Below are positions 37,301-49,300 of a stretch of DNA of 64,000 nt, piece after piece (position 1 is the stretch's first letter; every line of letters begins with the position of its first letter). The translations under genes were made by a program, and so were the position numbers. This DNA comes from Parus major. Its lineage: Eukaryota; Chordata; Aves; Passeriformes; Paridae. The stretch covers positions 42,638,786 to 42,702,785 of the forward strand of contig NC_031773.1 in the NCBI RefSeq assembly GCF_001522545.3. The letters are read 5' to 3'. The notes beneath the pieces are model-generated. The model was not told the DNA's origin. It saw nothing but the letters and a program-made list of their open reading frames with translations, and did not search any database.

Positions 37301-40300
37301 TATAAAACATCTATCACAAATATAGAAGGAATTGAAATCTCAGTCAAAAGTATATATAGATATTCAAAGTAAGACTCGAATTTTCTTTAGCTTTGGTAAA
37401 AGACCAAGTCGTTACAAAGGAACAACAGCTTCAAGGAATAAATGCACTTCTCTGATCATCTCTTGGAGCTGAAATAAGGCTTCTACATTGTCTTCTTTAA
37501 CTTGGTAATAATCTAGGATTATGACTGGCTTCTGAATTGATTATCTCACACACCTTCAGATAAATTGAATTTTATAATATATGGATGGAAAAATAATAAA
37601 TATCATTTTGCAGGAAGCAGTGTATTCTTGTTTCTGTTGACAAAACATAGGAACTTCTAATTCTTGAAAATTTGTAATATATGGTTTGAATTAGTTTTTC
37701 TTACTAAGATCATTAATTCACATTGTTATTAATCACATTATTTGTATCTGTATTCAGTATTTGTAATCAGCTTTCTCTTTTTCTTTCTCCTTTCCTTTTC
37801 TGAAAATGGCTGGCTAGGATATTCAAGCTGAATGTACAAGTATAGATACATACAATATAGCCACAATTATCTACATTTACTTACTGAAATGGCATTTTCA
37901 TGCATGCTAAGCAGTTGCATGAGTTTGTTCTAGTGTGCACATGCAGTAACCTGACATGGTGATGCAAACACAGATGCATTTTGTTATGCGCATGCATTTT
38001 TGGATGCACCTTCATCAATCATTTAAATATCTCCATTCTGAGGAGAGGAAAATGGTGTTCTGCTAAGCAGAGCATTATTTGTAAAGTATACCTCCTTTCT
38101 ATTATTACCTGTAATTCACTCTGCTGATCAGTCTTTCTTGCATTAATCTGCCCATGCTGGCCTTTGAGTAGTAGAACCAAATTGTTACTGTCAGAGGTGT
38201 TTCATTATCTGATGGCAAAATACAGTGTGTGCGAAATAGGCTGCATATTTCTATCCAAAGGTCTTCTGGCAGAGGGGAATCCATAAGGAGACTTCCCCAG
38301 AGGGATTGTGCTTGGTTGCTGTCAGATTCTTAATGGTAATCTTCAAATTCCCTGTTTATGGAGGCTGTATTAATTCAATGTGTTACTGCATTCTTTGGTT
38401 TCAGGTGAGAAGAATACCAGTTGCAAATTGCGGTAGATTTGCTTCTGAACAAGAATGCTTATCTGCAAAGGACCCCTACTGTGGGTGGTGTTCTTTCAGT
38501 CAAAGGTATCTTTTAATATTTTAGACTGTCATATAAAAGCAGAGCATTATTAGTCAGTGTACATTTTGACTGGCTTGGGGCTATTCAACATCAAGATTGT
38601 ATCTACTGATTTTTTGTGGAATCAGTCATAGCCATAAATGTGAGACACTTTTCTTGTCATGTGGAAGGGAAATCAGTGCTTTTGAAAGACTATGTAACCC
38701 TCAGATTTTTGAGATCTACCCATAAAACATATGTTGGGCAGAGAATAATAAATAATTTTGCTGTTAGAAGAGATACTTTTGTTTTCCAGATTGAGAAATA
38801 AAATTGTATACTCGTTCTTGAAACTTCTTAATAGCTGAGAGCATGTTGTATGTGAGAACAAGAAAAGTGCTTAGTTGTCTTCAGTATTGATATTTCCTTT
38901 TTTTGGAGCCACTGACTTTGGTTTAGGCAAAAGGAGATTTTCTTTCTAAATACTTCATTCCCACATTTGAATAATTAATTTCAACATCTGAGGCCTGGAC
39001 TGCAGAAATTCCTGGGTCATCAGACCTAATCTTAGCAATTGCAAGCAACCACATAATGTAAAACTAAAAACTTGCAAAGTACCATCCTAAATTTAGATAG
39101 GCTTTTTGTCCTTCCTGCCCTGGTTGTGCAGCTGCTTCCTGGCAGTCTCATTTTTTGCTGGTAAAAGTATGTCTGCTCATTTTCATCATGTGTATGTTTA
39201 TGGACAGGTTGTAGTTATTTGCTCTGGTGCTCACATCACCTTCGCCTAAATAAGTTCCCCACACCCACTCCCTCACACTTACCTCTTCTTACCTCTTACC
39301 TGTTTTTGTGAAAGCAGTCTCTCTATCTCTCTCTCTCCTTTCATTTTGGTGTGCTTAAACAGGGAACTTCACTAAGGTCCTCTTACATGAGACACTCCTT
39401 TCTTACCTCCACTCCAGTAATCCTTCTGTGAAATTTATGTATCCCTTTAAGATAAGGATGGCCAGGACTCTCAAAGTGTTCCAGAGGAGATTTCAGCTGT
39501 GTCTTGCTTAATATTGTTTAATCAGTCTGTCCAGGAAGTGCCTTAGTGTGTTCTGGGATCACAAACGTCTTTTTCATGACAGCATCACATTGATGGGCCA
39601 CAATCATCCATGATCAAATAATGCCCCCAGGTCCTTTTCTTTCTTTGTTGTGTTTCCAACGGATGAGTTTCCAGTCTATAACACATATGGGTTGTGAGAT
39701 TTTTATTGCTGTAGGTACATGTTCTTGTACTTTGTGCTTTGAAATGTCATTCCATTTCAAGGTAATCCAAGTTTTCCTGGGTGATATTCTTATCTTCCTT
39801 TGCATGTTAACATTCCCAACTCTGTATCATCAGCAGATGTCAACAGTGTAAATCTTCTTTTATGCTAATTTGCCACTGATTAAAATCTTAAAGTGCCTAT
39901 AAGATGGATTTTTGAGGAATTCCACTCGTAGTCTCTTTTAGAAGGTTAATACTAGCTCATTTTAGTTTTTTACCCATTTTGTGTTAGCGTGATTTTGCTG
40001 AAGATCTGCTACTTTGTGTTTGCAAAGGTAGTTATTGGAAGAGAGTAGGTATTTATTCTGTAATGTGTTTTCTTCAAACTCTCTTTTGCTCCCTTTTAGG
40101 AACTGTGTATGTTACAGTGCTAAGATTTTCAGTCTTTTAATTACCTTATAAAGAGATTGTGAATAACTCTTATTACTCAGTAAATCCCCTGCTTATGAGG
40201 GGAATCACCAAAACTTTCCATTTGATTGAAACAGAAATAATGTACTCTTTTAGAGAAAAGATGAAGTAGTATGAGTCCTGTTCAACACCCACATAATTTT

Positions 40301-43300
40301 TTACTGTTAAATACTTAATGTCATTAAATATTTGGCTTTGTGAAGAGACACCTCTGAGTGAAAGTTTAGGAGAAGAAGACATTTTTAGCCAGTATTTTAG
40401 TCAAAGTCCATATGTGTCCACTAAAGCAATATATTCTGTAATAATTTTGAGATCAGTGATACATTTTCTGCTTTTACAAGGAAATAATTTTCCTGTAAAA
40501 TAAAACACACACTCCAGTTTTACATAAAATTTACTAGCAATGTTAGTGCTTCATTTTAAGGACAGTGTGAATTAAAATCCACTCCTTTAATGAAAAAATG
40601 TGTGCATCTCATTGCAAGTGAAAACAAAATGAAACAAAATGTTTCTACTGTTCCTATTTCTACTCTTTCTTCTATAGGGACAAATATATTAATTCTCCTT
40701 TTCTCTTGCCATCATTCAAACCAATTAGTCATAGCATTGTGTTGACTTCTAATGTTTATAGATTTTCTGTAGATGAATCAGATTTACCTAAATTATGCTG
40801 AAATACAATTCCAGTACAAGGTATTGATGTTTTACATGCATTTTCCATATGGAAACAACACAATATATTATCTAACGTGACCAGAGTTACTCTTGAAGGT
40901 AGTCGATGTGTAGGACATCTGTGGACTTCATTCAGTGGTTGGTACGTTGGAGAAAGAAAGAAGCCACAATTTTCACAACATGAATGAAAGCATGTTCTCA
41001 TTCCATGAGGAAATCAGTATGCTTTAGCAGGACAGAGAAGGCAAGTAGGTTAGGATCTGTAGTTAACAAAGATTAGTGAAGCAGAGACTTAAGTACAGAT
41101 GAACCAGTATGCATAAGTATTGTGTTATCATAGTGAAATAAGAGGAACTCAGTTCCAATTGTGTAGAGAAATCTTTAGTAGTATAAAAGAACTAGTTTGC
41201 TGTGAAATATAAATAAAAAAAAATCTTGACTCTTTTCTCTCTACACATCTCTTTACAGTCTGAAATCTGATCCAAGGGTTTCATGCCTTATACCTTCATA
41301 CTTGTATAAGGTCCAGTTCACCTTTCCAAGAAAGCCAGACTTAGTTGTCTGAGTCTGTATGTTAATTTTCAGAATCATGTGGTTCACAAATAATAATTAT
41401 TTGTTATATTCATTCAAAGTACTTGAAATCAATATAAATTTTATAAAAATAGGGGTATTACAGAATAATTTTATCTTTAGGTGAGTGGAATTATTTTGCT
41501 CTTGGCCTTTGCAGGGCAATTTTGAGAATTTATGCTGAGGGGCATCAGATGTGACTGCTTCCTATGAAAATGACTGTTCTCCACAGCACACTGTTAGAGT
41601 GTTAAAGGTCAGCTCTTAGAGCAACAAAAGATGCATTTTTCCCTCACATAAAGATAAGCATGACCCTGGGTTCTGGGTGCCATTACTGGTTTTGCTATTA
41701 AACGCTCAGATTCTTCATTGCAAATGAGGGAAACAGGTTCACTGCTTGTGTTCCTCAGGCAGTCTAAGAAAGCAAGTAGCTTCTTCCTGGGACAGTGGTA
41801 AATATTCAGCCTGATGAACAGTTTTATTTTTTAATATTTTTATTTAATATTTCAAATTTTTAATATTTTAAAAATATTTTGAATATAAAAATATTTTAGT
41901 ATTTCGCATCACTGACATTCATACACTTACTTAGTGCCAAGTACTGCAAGTGTGTGCCTTGTGTCTTTACCATTATAATCCTCACCCTGTCAGAAACTGT
42001 AGAATGTCTTTTTCTTTTGTCCTTCCTCATTACCATTGAGAATTACGTACCCATACATATCTGAGAGTGTGGTTTATGCACGTCTGTGATCTGTTGATCC
42101 CGTCTTCTCTGGCTCTAAAAGTGTGGTGCTAATGAGCTTTTGTGATCTCAGCAGGGTGAAGAGAGCTATAAATGAGACTGATATTTGCCCTAGCTTGGGC
42201 AGTTTGAAGTCCATCAGGCATATATAGTCCTAATTTGTTACAGAATCATTATGATCTGAATGTATTGAGATGCAAAGCCCCACCAGGTTCTTGTGCAGCA
42301 GGAACTCAGTTTCCTGAGTTAGACCACAAAGGAAGTGACCTTGTGTTTAACTGCATTCCAATTGCCAACATCTTGATCTGCAGAGAAGATGAGTTCCTAA
42401 GATTTGTGGGGTTATTTTGGGCATTTCGGAGTGTGGTGGATATTTTTGTTGAATATGTTGTTCATTCTGGAGAGAAAACACATTGTTTGTGAAATTTTAT
42501 AGTGAGCTCTTCATTAAAAAGGCCCATACTTTGCAACTGTGAACTCATTTCCAGTTTTTAGCGAAGGAATGGTTCATTAAGGCAGATCTCACTGTTCACA
42601 GTATTGAAGCTGTATGTGATTCTCCATTTAGTAGAAAAGTAGAATTAAAACTATTAAATGTTACATTTATTTATAAATATTCAATCTTAGTATTAAAATA
42701 TTAAGATATATTCAGTTAGCACTTACTTGTCTTTAATTGCTAGCTGTATGAAATTACTTGGAGTTAAACCATGAATTGTTCATTAACTGTTGACAGCAGA
42801 CAGTATTTTAAGGATTCACCTTTCAAACTCATTGATTGTCCATCTAATTTGTATGCCTGTGTTGTCTTTCTCTTATAACGTGTTTTTAATATGTGTAGTC
42901 TTTGTAGTACTTCTGTATCCTAGCATTTCCTCATTCTTCCTTAATTTTTTGTTGCACAGTTTGTTTCCTACAATTTGGCATCTCTAACATTTGTATTTAC
43001 CTTGAGCTGTCCTAATTCTGAAATGAATTTTGTGCTTGAAGATAGAGAAATCTATTTTGAACCTCTTCAAATCTGGTGTTTTTAACCAAATGCACTGACA
43101 AAAAAAGGGAAGGATTATCATTCAGTGGGTGACAAAGGAGGTTAGGGAAGAGGATATATCTCATCAACTATGCACATTTGTAGTATAGCTTTACATTTGA
43201 GCTTCACTCCCATCCCTTCTTATATCCTCTGGAGAGAATAAGCAGATTCCATAGTGTGGTTCATTTCATTTCTGTATGAATGTCTAAAGCAGGGTAGGTG

Positions 43301-46300
43301 TGTTGTACTCTTAAGAACATATTTCTCCCCAAAGAGTATAGAGGGGGGCTGGGGGGCAGCGGGGGGATCAGATCTAGAGCTGTACAATGAAGCAGCCAAT
43401 TTGGGGATGATGAATTCCATCCCAGGCTATCAGTTCCACTGTTACTGCCCAAGCATCTCATATTTGCTTGAGTCCCATTGACTTAACCAAAACCCTCAAG
43501 CATATATCAATGCATTGTAATTAGTTTTGATAAGCAGAAGATTTTGCTGATTGTTTTCCTGAAGCTTTTTGCAGTTATAACCATATTCCTGTAAAAAAAA
43601 AAAAAAATCAATAGTGTTCTTGTAAAAAATCAGTAACTTTAAATAAGTTGAAGTACAGTGTCTGAAGTCAAAGGCATGATAAGGAGGCTAGTATAATTTT
43701 ATGTATACTTTTAGGTGCACATTAAAAGAAAATTGTACACATTCAAACAGCATAAATGGTTGGTATAACATTTCTCATGCACCTGATAAAGATCTGAAAA
43801 TCCTGCTAAGTTTCCCTGCCAAATATCAGGTATGTACACCTAGTTTTATGTGTGTTTGTTTATTGTGACTTAAAATACATAATTTTGTTGCTTATTGAAG
43901 CTTGTCTTCTTTTATCACCATGTTCCATATATTAGTTCCTCTTACCCCAACAACTGGCAAATATCTTTAAAATCTCAGTAAGCTGAATGTATGAATTAGG
44001 TAGATGTTCTCTTCCTCTCCTGTGAAAAGTATTCTGAAGAAGCCTATGAACCATGAAGTTAAGTCAAAAATTCAAATATTCACTATGCTAACTCAGGCAA
44101 TGTTTCCATTGTATCACTGTATCAGCTATTTTAATCTATCCTGTAACTGTATATCAAGTGCAGTATGGAAGTTCTGAGCTTTGTAACAAGTTAGAAAACA
44201 TTCACTGGGGCACATATGCTAACACAAATTCTTAAGTGCTTGATACTAGTCTTTACTCTGTATCTGTTCACAGCACACGCAGCCTTGAATATTTGATTAT
44301 CAACTATTGTGACTGGCCACTTAATCTGCACGCTATTGTTTCTGATTTCCTGATTGAATGCACTAATGTAATCATATTTGTAAAGCACTCTCAGCCAGAA
44401 ACAAAGGATAATTCATTACAATATAAGTTCTGTTTCATAATTAAGTGCTCTTTGGTTATGGATGCAAACGATCTCTCTCTGTGAAGATTGTTACTTAAAT
44501 ATTTTTAAAGAAATATAACAGCATATAACACAGCAAATTTCTAGTTTTAAAATCCAAAATTATTGAAGACTGCTTGCTAACATACCATAGAGATCCATTT
44601 AATTTCTGGAAGCAACCGATGCTGTTACTTTCAGAACTATTTTTGTATGACTTCTTCAGTTGGGAGAGTCACTCTCCTTTGAGAGTTTACAAAGTGAATT
44701 GTCTGCTTTCACCACAAAAATTTTCGTTTTGTGCATTTCATAGTTTGTCGTTTTCTGTAAAGACAAGGTGGTTATTTAGCAAGTATAACAAAACCTCCCT
44801 GTTGTATTCTTTTTTTTATTGTTTTATAGGTTGTTGTGACTGCAAATGTAAGCAAAGTCCTTACTTTCTGTATGATAAAAATTGTAACAGCTCTTGAAAT
44901 ATTTTATGAAAATGTAGTGCTGAAAAATTCATCCTGTTTCTGCAATCTAACCACTCGGATGATAACTGATAACGGTATGTTTTATTATTACCTGTATTTA
45001 ATGCTTATTCACTGCCCTTTAATACAGGGGAGTATTGCACAAATATAGGCCTAATGAGTGTGAAAGTATGTAATGCTTTTAATTAAATATCACAGAAGAA
45101 AATTCATATTTTTTCGAGTGATTTGAGTATGATCGCATTGTTCTTGGTGATTAAAGTTTTCTTAATATGGAATCCTTTGTAGAAGTAGTAACTCACATTA
45201 CCCTGTGGCTGGAAGCAGCTTCTTCAGTTGACCCTGTGGCAGTGCAGTGCTTTAGCATTAGAATATTTATTTACATTGTGCCATTAATAACTGTCTAAGG
45301 AAACTTAAGATAAATGGAATGACAATGAAGCTGGCTGGAGCAATTGAAGCAGTATTAGTCTAGTGCTTTGCCTTGACAAATTAACCCATCTTAATTCTTC
45401 TCTAATCTGCAAACAGAATTTGTTTTTGCAAGAAACTGTACTAGCATAAATAAGAGGAGAATCTAATTATTAATGTCTTTACAATAAATAATCTTAACAT
45501 TTAATTAACTGTTTCAACCTAACTTAGACACTGTAAGAAAATGTGCAGAGGATTAGAAGAAAAAGAGATGGTTTAGGGGCAATTTGGTGGGTACATCCTT
45601 TTGACTTGATTTCATTCATCCTTCTGAATTATTGGTTGAATCATTTTGCAATAATATTTACACCACTTTGCTCACCAATGGCTCTCAAATACCTGAGCAG
45701 TTTGTATTGGATGTGCAATTTTTTTGTATCTAATGGGCAGCTCCAAGTTTTAGAATGAAGTAGTAAATTACTGAATGTCTGGATTTTTGAGCTGTTCTCC
45801 AGGTTTTGGTGTCAAGGACCTGATCATAATCCTTCACAGTGCAGCGTTACTTAACTAACAGTAGGGCAACATCCCCCTTGCATCTCTTCAAGAGTCTGTA
45901 TAGAAGCACAAAGCTTTTTTAACAGATTGGCCTTACAACTTCTTGAAGTTGCTTATGTTAGAATGTGAGAGTTTGAATCTAAACTAAGGAACAGATAGCA
46001 AACACAAGGATTCCCACGTGTTCTTAGGTGACTTGAAGAGGAAACAGAAAATTCACACAAATGCCTCTATCTCTTGCTCATTAATATAGCCCAAAGGACA
46101 TGGAATACTGTGCATGAAATGATTCTCTTACAGAACCATGGTGTAGGAGGAGGAATGAAATGTTACCAAGTATTTTCAAGGATCTGTTGTTCTGAAGAGC
46201 TCAGTGCTACAAAGAACTCACTCTCTCTTGGGGACCCTTGCCCCTGGAGAAGGTTCTTTGGAACATTTGAACCTCAGGAGGCTGTATGGGAAAAGCTCCT

Positions 46301-49300
46301 CCAGCATCACAGAAGTGTTGTGTCAGTTTCCTGTCCAGTATTGGGAATTGAGAAGGAAAGACTGTCACTAGAAGATGACAGCTGGAGTGATATCCATGAG
46401 TATTTTCATCTGTTTAGCTGTCTTTAGGAAACACTATTAGTGGATTTTTAAGAAGGAAATGTCCTTTATTGACCCAGTCCCAAAAGCCATGTTTTCTTCT
46501 AATTATGGACTACATAGTTTGGTTCTCTGTCTTCACAGACTAAAGCTTCCTCTTAATTCCATTAGCAGGTTTTCAGAGAACAGTTGTTATGGAAGCCAGC
46601 TCACCTTGCCTGTGCTTTGTGCCAAAAATGAGCCCTTTGGCAGTGTTAACCAGGAGGCTGTGAGGTTAGCTTGTGCCTGCCAGTATTACTGCCACTCACG
46701 TGCTCCTGTGAGCTGAGATGTCTTACTGGATAATTCAGATGTGAAGTAACATTGACTATTTATGGTATCTCCTGTAAAGTGGCCTCCGTTTCACAAGAGG
46801 ATGCACTTGCAAAACTCCTTTAGGTATCATTTCCTGGAAGAAACATTTTGAAAGTACCCACTACTCAGTGAAGTCTAATGCATTTTAAAAGGTCAGCCCG
46901 GACCATACAGAAAATAATAGGTTCCATGAATTTCAACACAGACAGAATCAGGAAAGCATATTTGACAGTGTTGTTTTTCAGGTATTCATACAAGCTTAAA
47001 AGAAAAGACAAGCTTTGCCAGAAGGAGATAAATTCCTTACTTTTACTTACTACTCCTAGTAAAATACTAGGAGTATTTTACTTTTTCTGTAGCTCATGGC
47101 TTGAGACCTTTCTCATATATTAATTTAGGCAATTGTCAATGTGTCAGATTTCTGCTGGTAACTAGATTTCTGGAGATGCACATAGGTGTTTGATGAAGGA
47201 TTTCAGAATGTCTGTCTGTACTCATCCACATCTTTAAGCATAAAAATGTCATTAAAGTCAAACTCTGCTATCCATTTAGTAAGGTGTTTGAACATGAGTG
47301 GTCCCAAGGGCTGTTCCTAACAAGCAGTTCAGATGACCTTTGCAGTGAACACCCATGCTGCCATGTGGAGGTAGGAGATACCTACATTAACAATGCACTT
47401 GTAGGCAAAACTGGCTTTCATCTGAACAAGCCAGCCTGTGATAAAGACAAAGCTTTCTCTACCTGTGCAAGATAGATATACTTAAAATCTGTGTAACTTT
47501 TCTGGATTAAAAAACTAGCTACTTTCTAGCACAGAGAAGTCAGGAAAGTCTCCAAACACGAGTTTCATTTGATCTCAGGCAGTCATTCATTTCACAGACT
47601 ACACATCTGCAGGCACACAGATGAAAGAGACCATGGCTTAAGTGGTATATGTCTAATTCTACTGTTCGATGTGGTATTCTGCTCATAAGAGAAGATACTC
47701 TTTCATACCACAGCTGCCAGTGAATTGTTGGTATAGTAATTGCTAGCTGAAATAATGGCAAATTGACTCATGCAATCATAAAAGATTTAAATAGGATGAA
47801 AATTGCTACTGCATAGATTACAAAAGGAGACTCTGAAACCAAGTCTGTGAGACAGAAAGAGAGAGAAGTATGGTATGGTGGGGTCTCTTGCATTAGAACA
47901 GTCTGGTGTGTTAGAAGACTTGAATTCAGGGTCTGGTTTATACCACAGCCACATATCACTGTGTGCTTTCTGAGAGATGATTTCATATCCCTGCTTCACT
48001 GTAGCATTTCCTTATCTATCCTGACAATAACATTACTTTTATTTGTCATACGGTGGTGGCATCAAGCTTAATTAATATGTGTGTATAAAGCATTGGTATA
48101 ACTCAGCTGGGGAGTGCTGTGGAAGGACAAAATCTGGCTATTTTTATCAGTCAGAAGTGTGAGTGAATGTATGAGAGAAGGTGCATACCAAGTAGAGAAC
48201 AGCTACTTCGAGATTTCAACTCAAACTATTTTTAAACAGTTATTTCTTGTAATATCCAGCATATACCTAACATGTGCATTTTTCCAGATTGTCTAGTTCT
48301 CGAAGCATCACTGTCCTCAAGCTCTTGGAATATCACACAAACATTTCAGTTGAAAAAGTAAGAGCCTGATTCTTGTTAAAGTTCATTGTGGGGTTGGTGT
48401 GTGTGTGTGTGTGTGTGGGAAAGTAACTAAAGTCATTCATCATTCTTTATTTTTGTATTTATCGAGGAACTACATGTCACTAAAGATAGTCAGATCTGTT
48501 TTCTTGGCCCACTTCCTCCTCCTTCTCTTTTATTTTTTTTCCCTTAAAAAGCTACTTCTTCTGATGACTCTCTTATTTAATAGGACCATGGAAACTAACT
48601 GTAGGAGAGTCATTACAATGACTGAATTTATGACAAGTGCCTGAAGAGATAATAAAGGATGTCACAATGACATTAAAATTCTTTTTGTCCTTGGGTAAAA
48701 GGTGGGCCCCTGGTACTCAGTATAAGGCCTAGATTAGAGCAGTCAAGAGATTCTTTAAAATCACTTTGTGAAGCTGTTTTAAATTAGACCCAGATGCAAT
48801 TTAAATATGGTCCACAGGTAACATGAATATAATTAAACCAGAAAGTAACATCTAATCTGCTAATAGGAATAATGAATACCTATTGTTCTTTAGACATTAT
48901 TTTTCATACTCTTTGTTGAGAGCTGGCAGAGGAAGCATTCATGCCCAGTACGTGGCCTAACACTTTATGATAGGTGGTTGTTAATATTTAGAAAGATCTG
49001 GCTAATATATGCTGTAGGTAACTGCAGTGTTCCCATTCAGAATTCTCCTCCCCTATGCAAAAAGGCTAATTCAGAAGCACCTGGGATGAAATAAAACTTT
49101 CTTTTTGGGAAGTGGCACATCACTTCCCTGTCCCTGAAGGAGCACAGGGAAGGATCTGTCTTTCTCTAAATCAGAGCATTTCTCAGCACGTTTGGGGAGG
49201 GACTGTGCTACTCTTGGCTCTCTTCCGTATTGGTAGAAGCATTGCAGAGCAAGACAGGGACAAACTAGTCTTCCAACAAGCATATTTTTTGGTAGATGAA

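Noticed and set aside
42235..42492. 85-codon ORF in intron 4 with several cysteines
   Set aside because: I considered a missed PSI-like exon, but cysteine spacing does not fit PSI, and exons 4 and 5 complete one another across a split codon.
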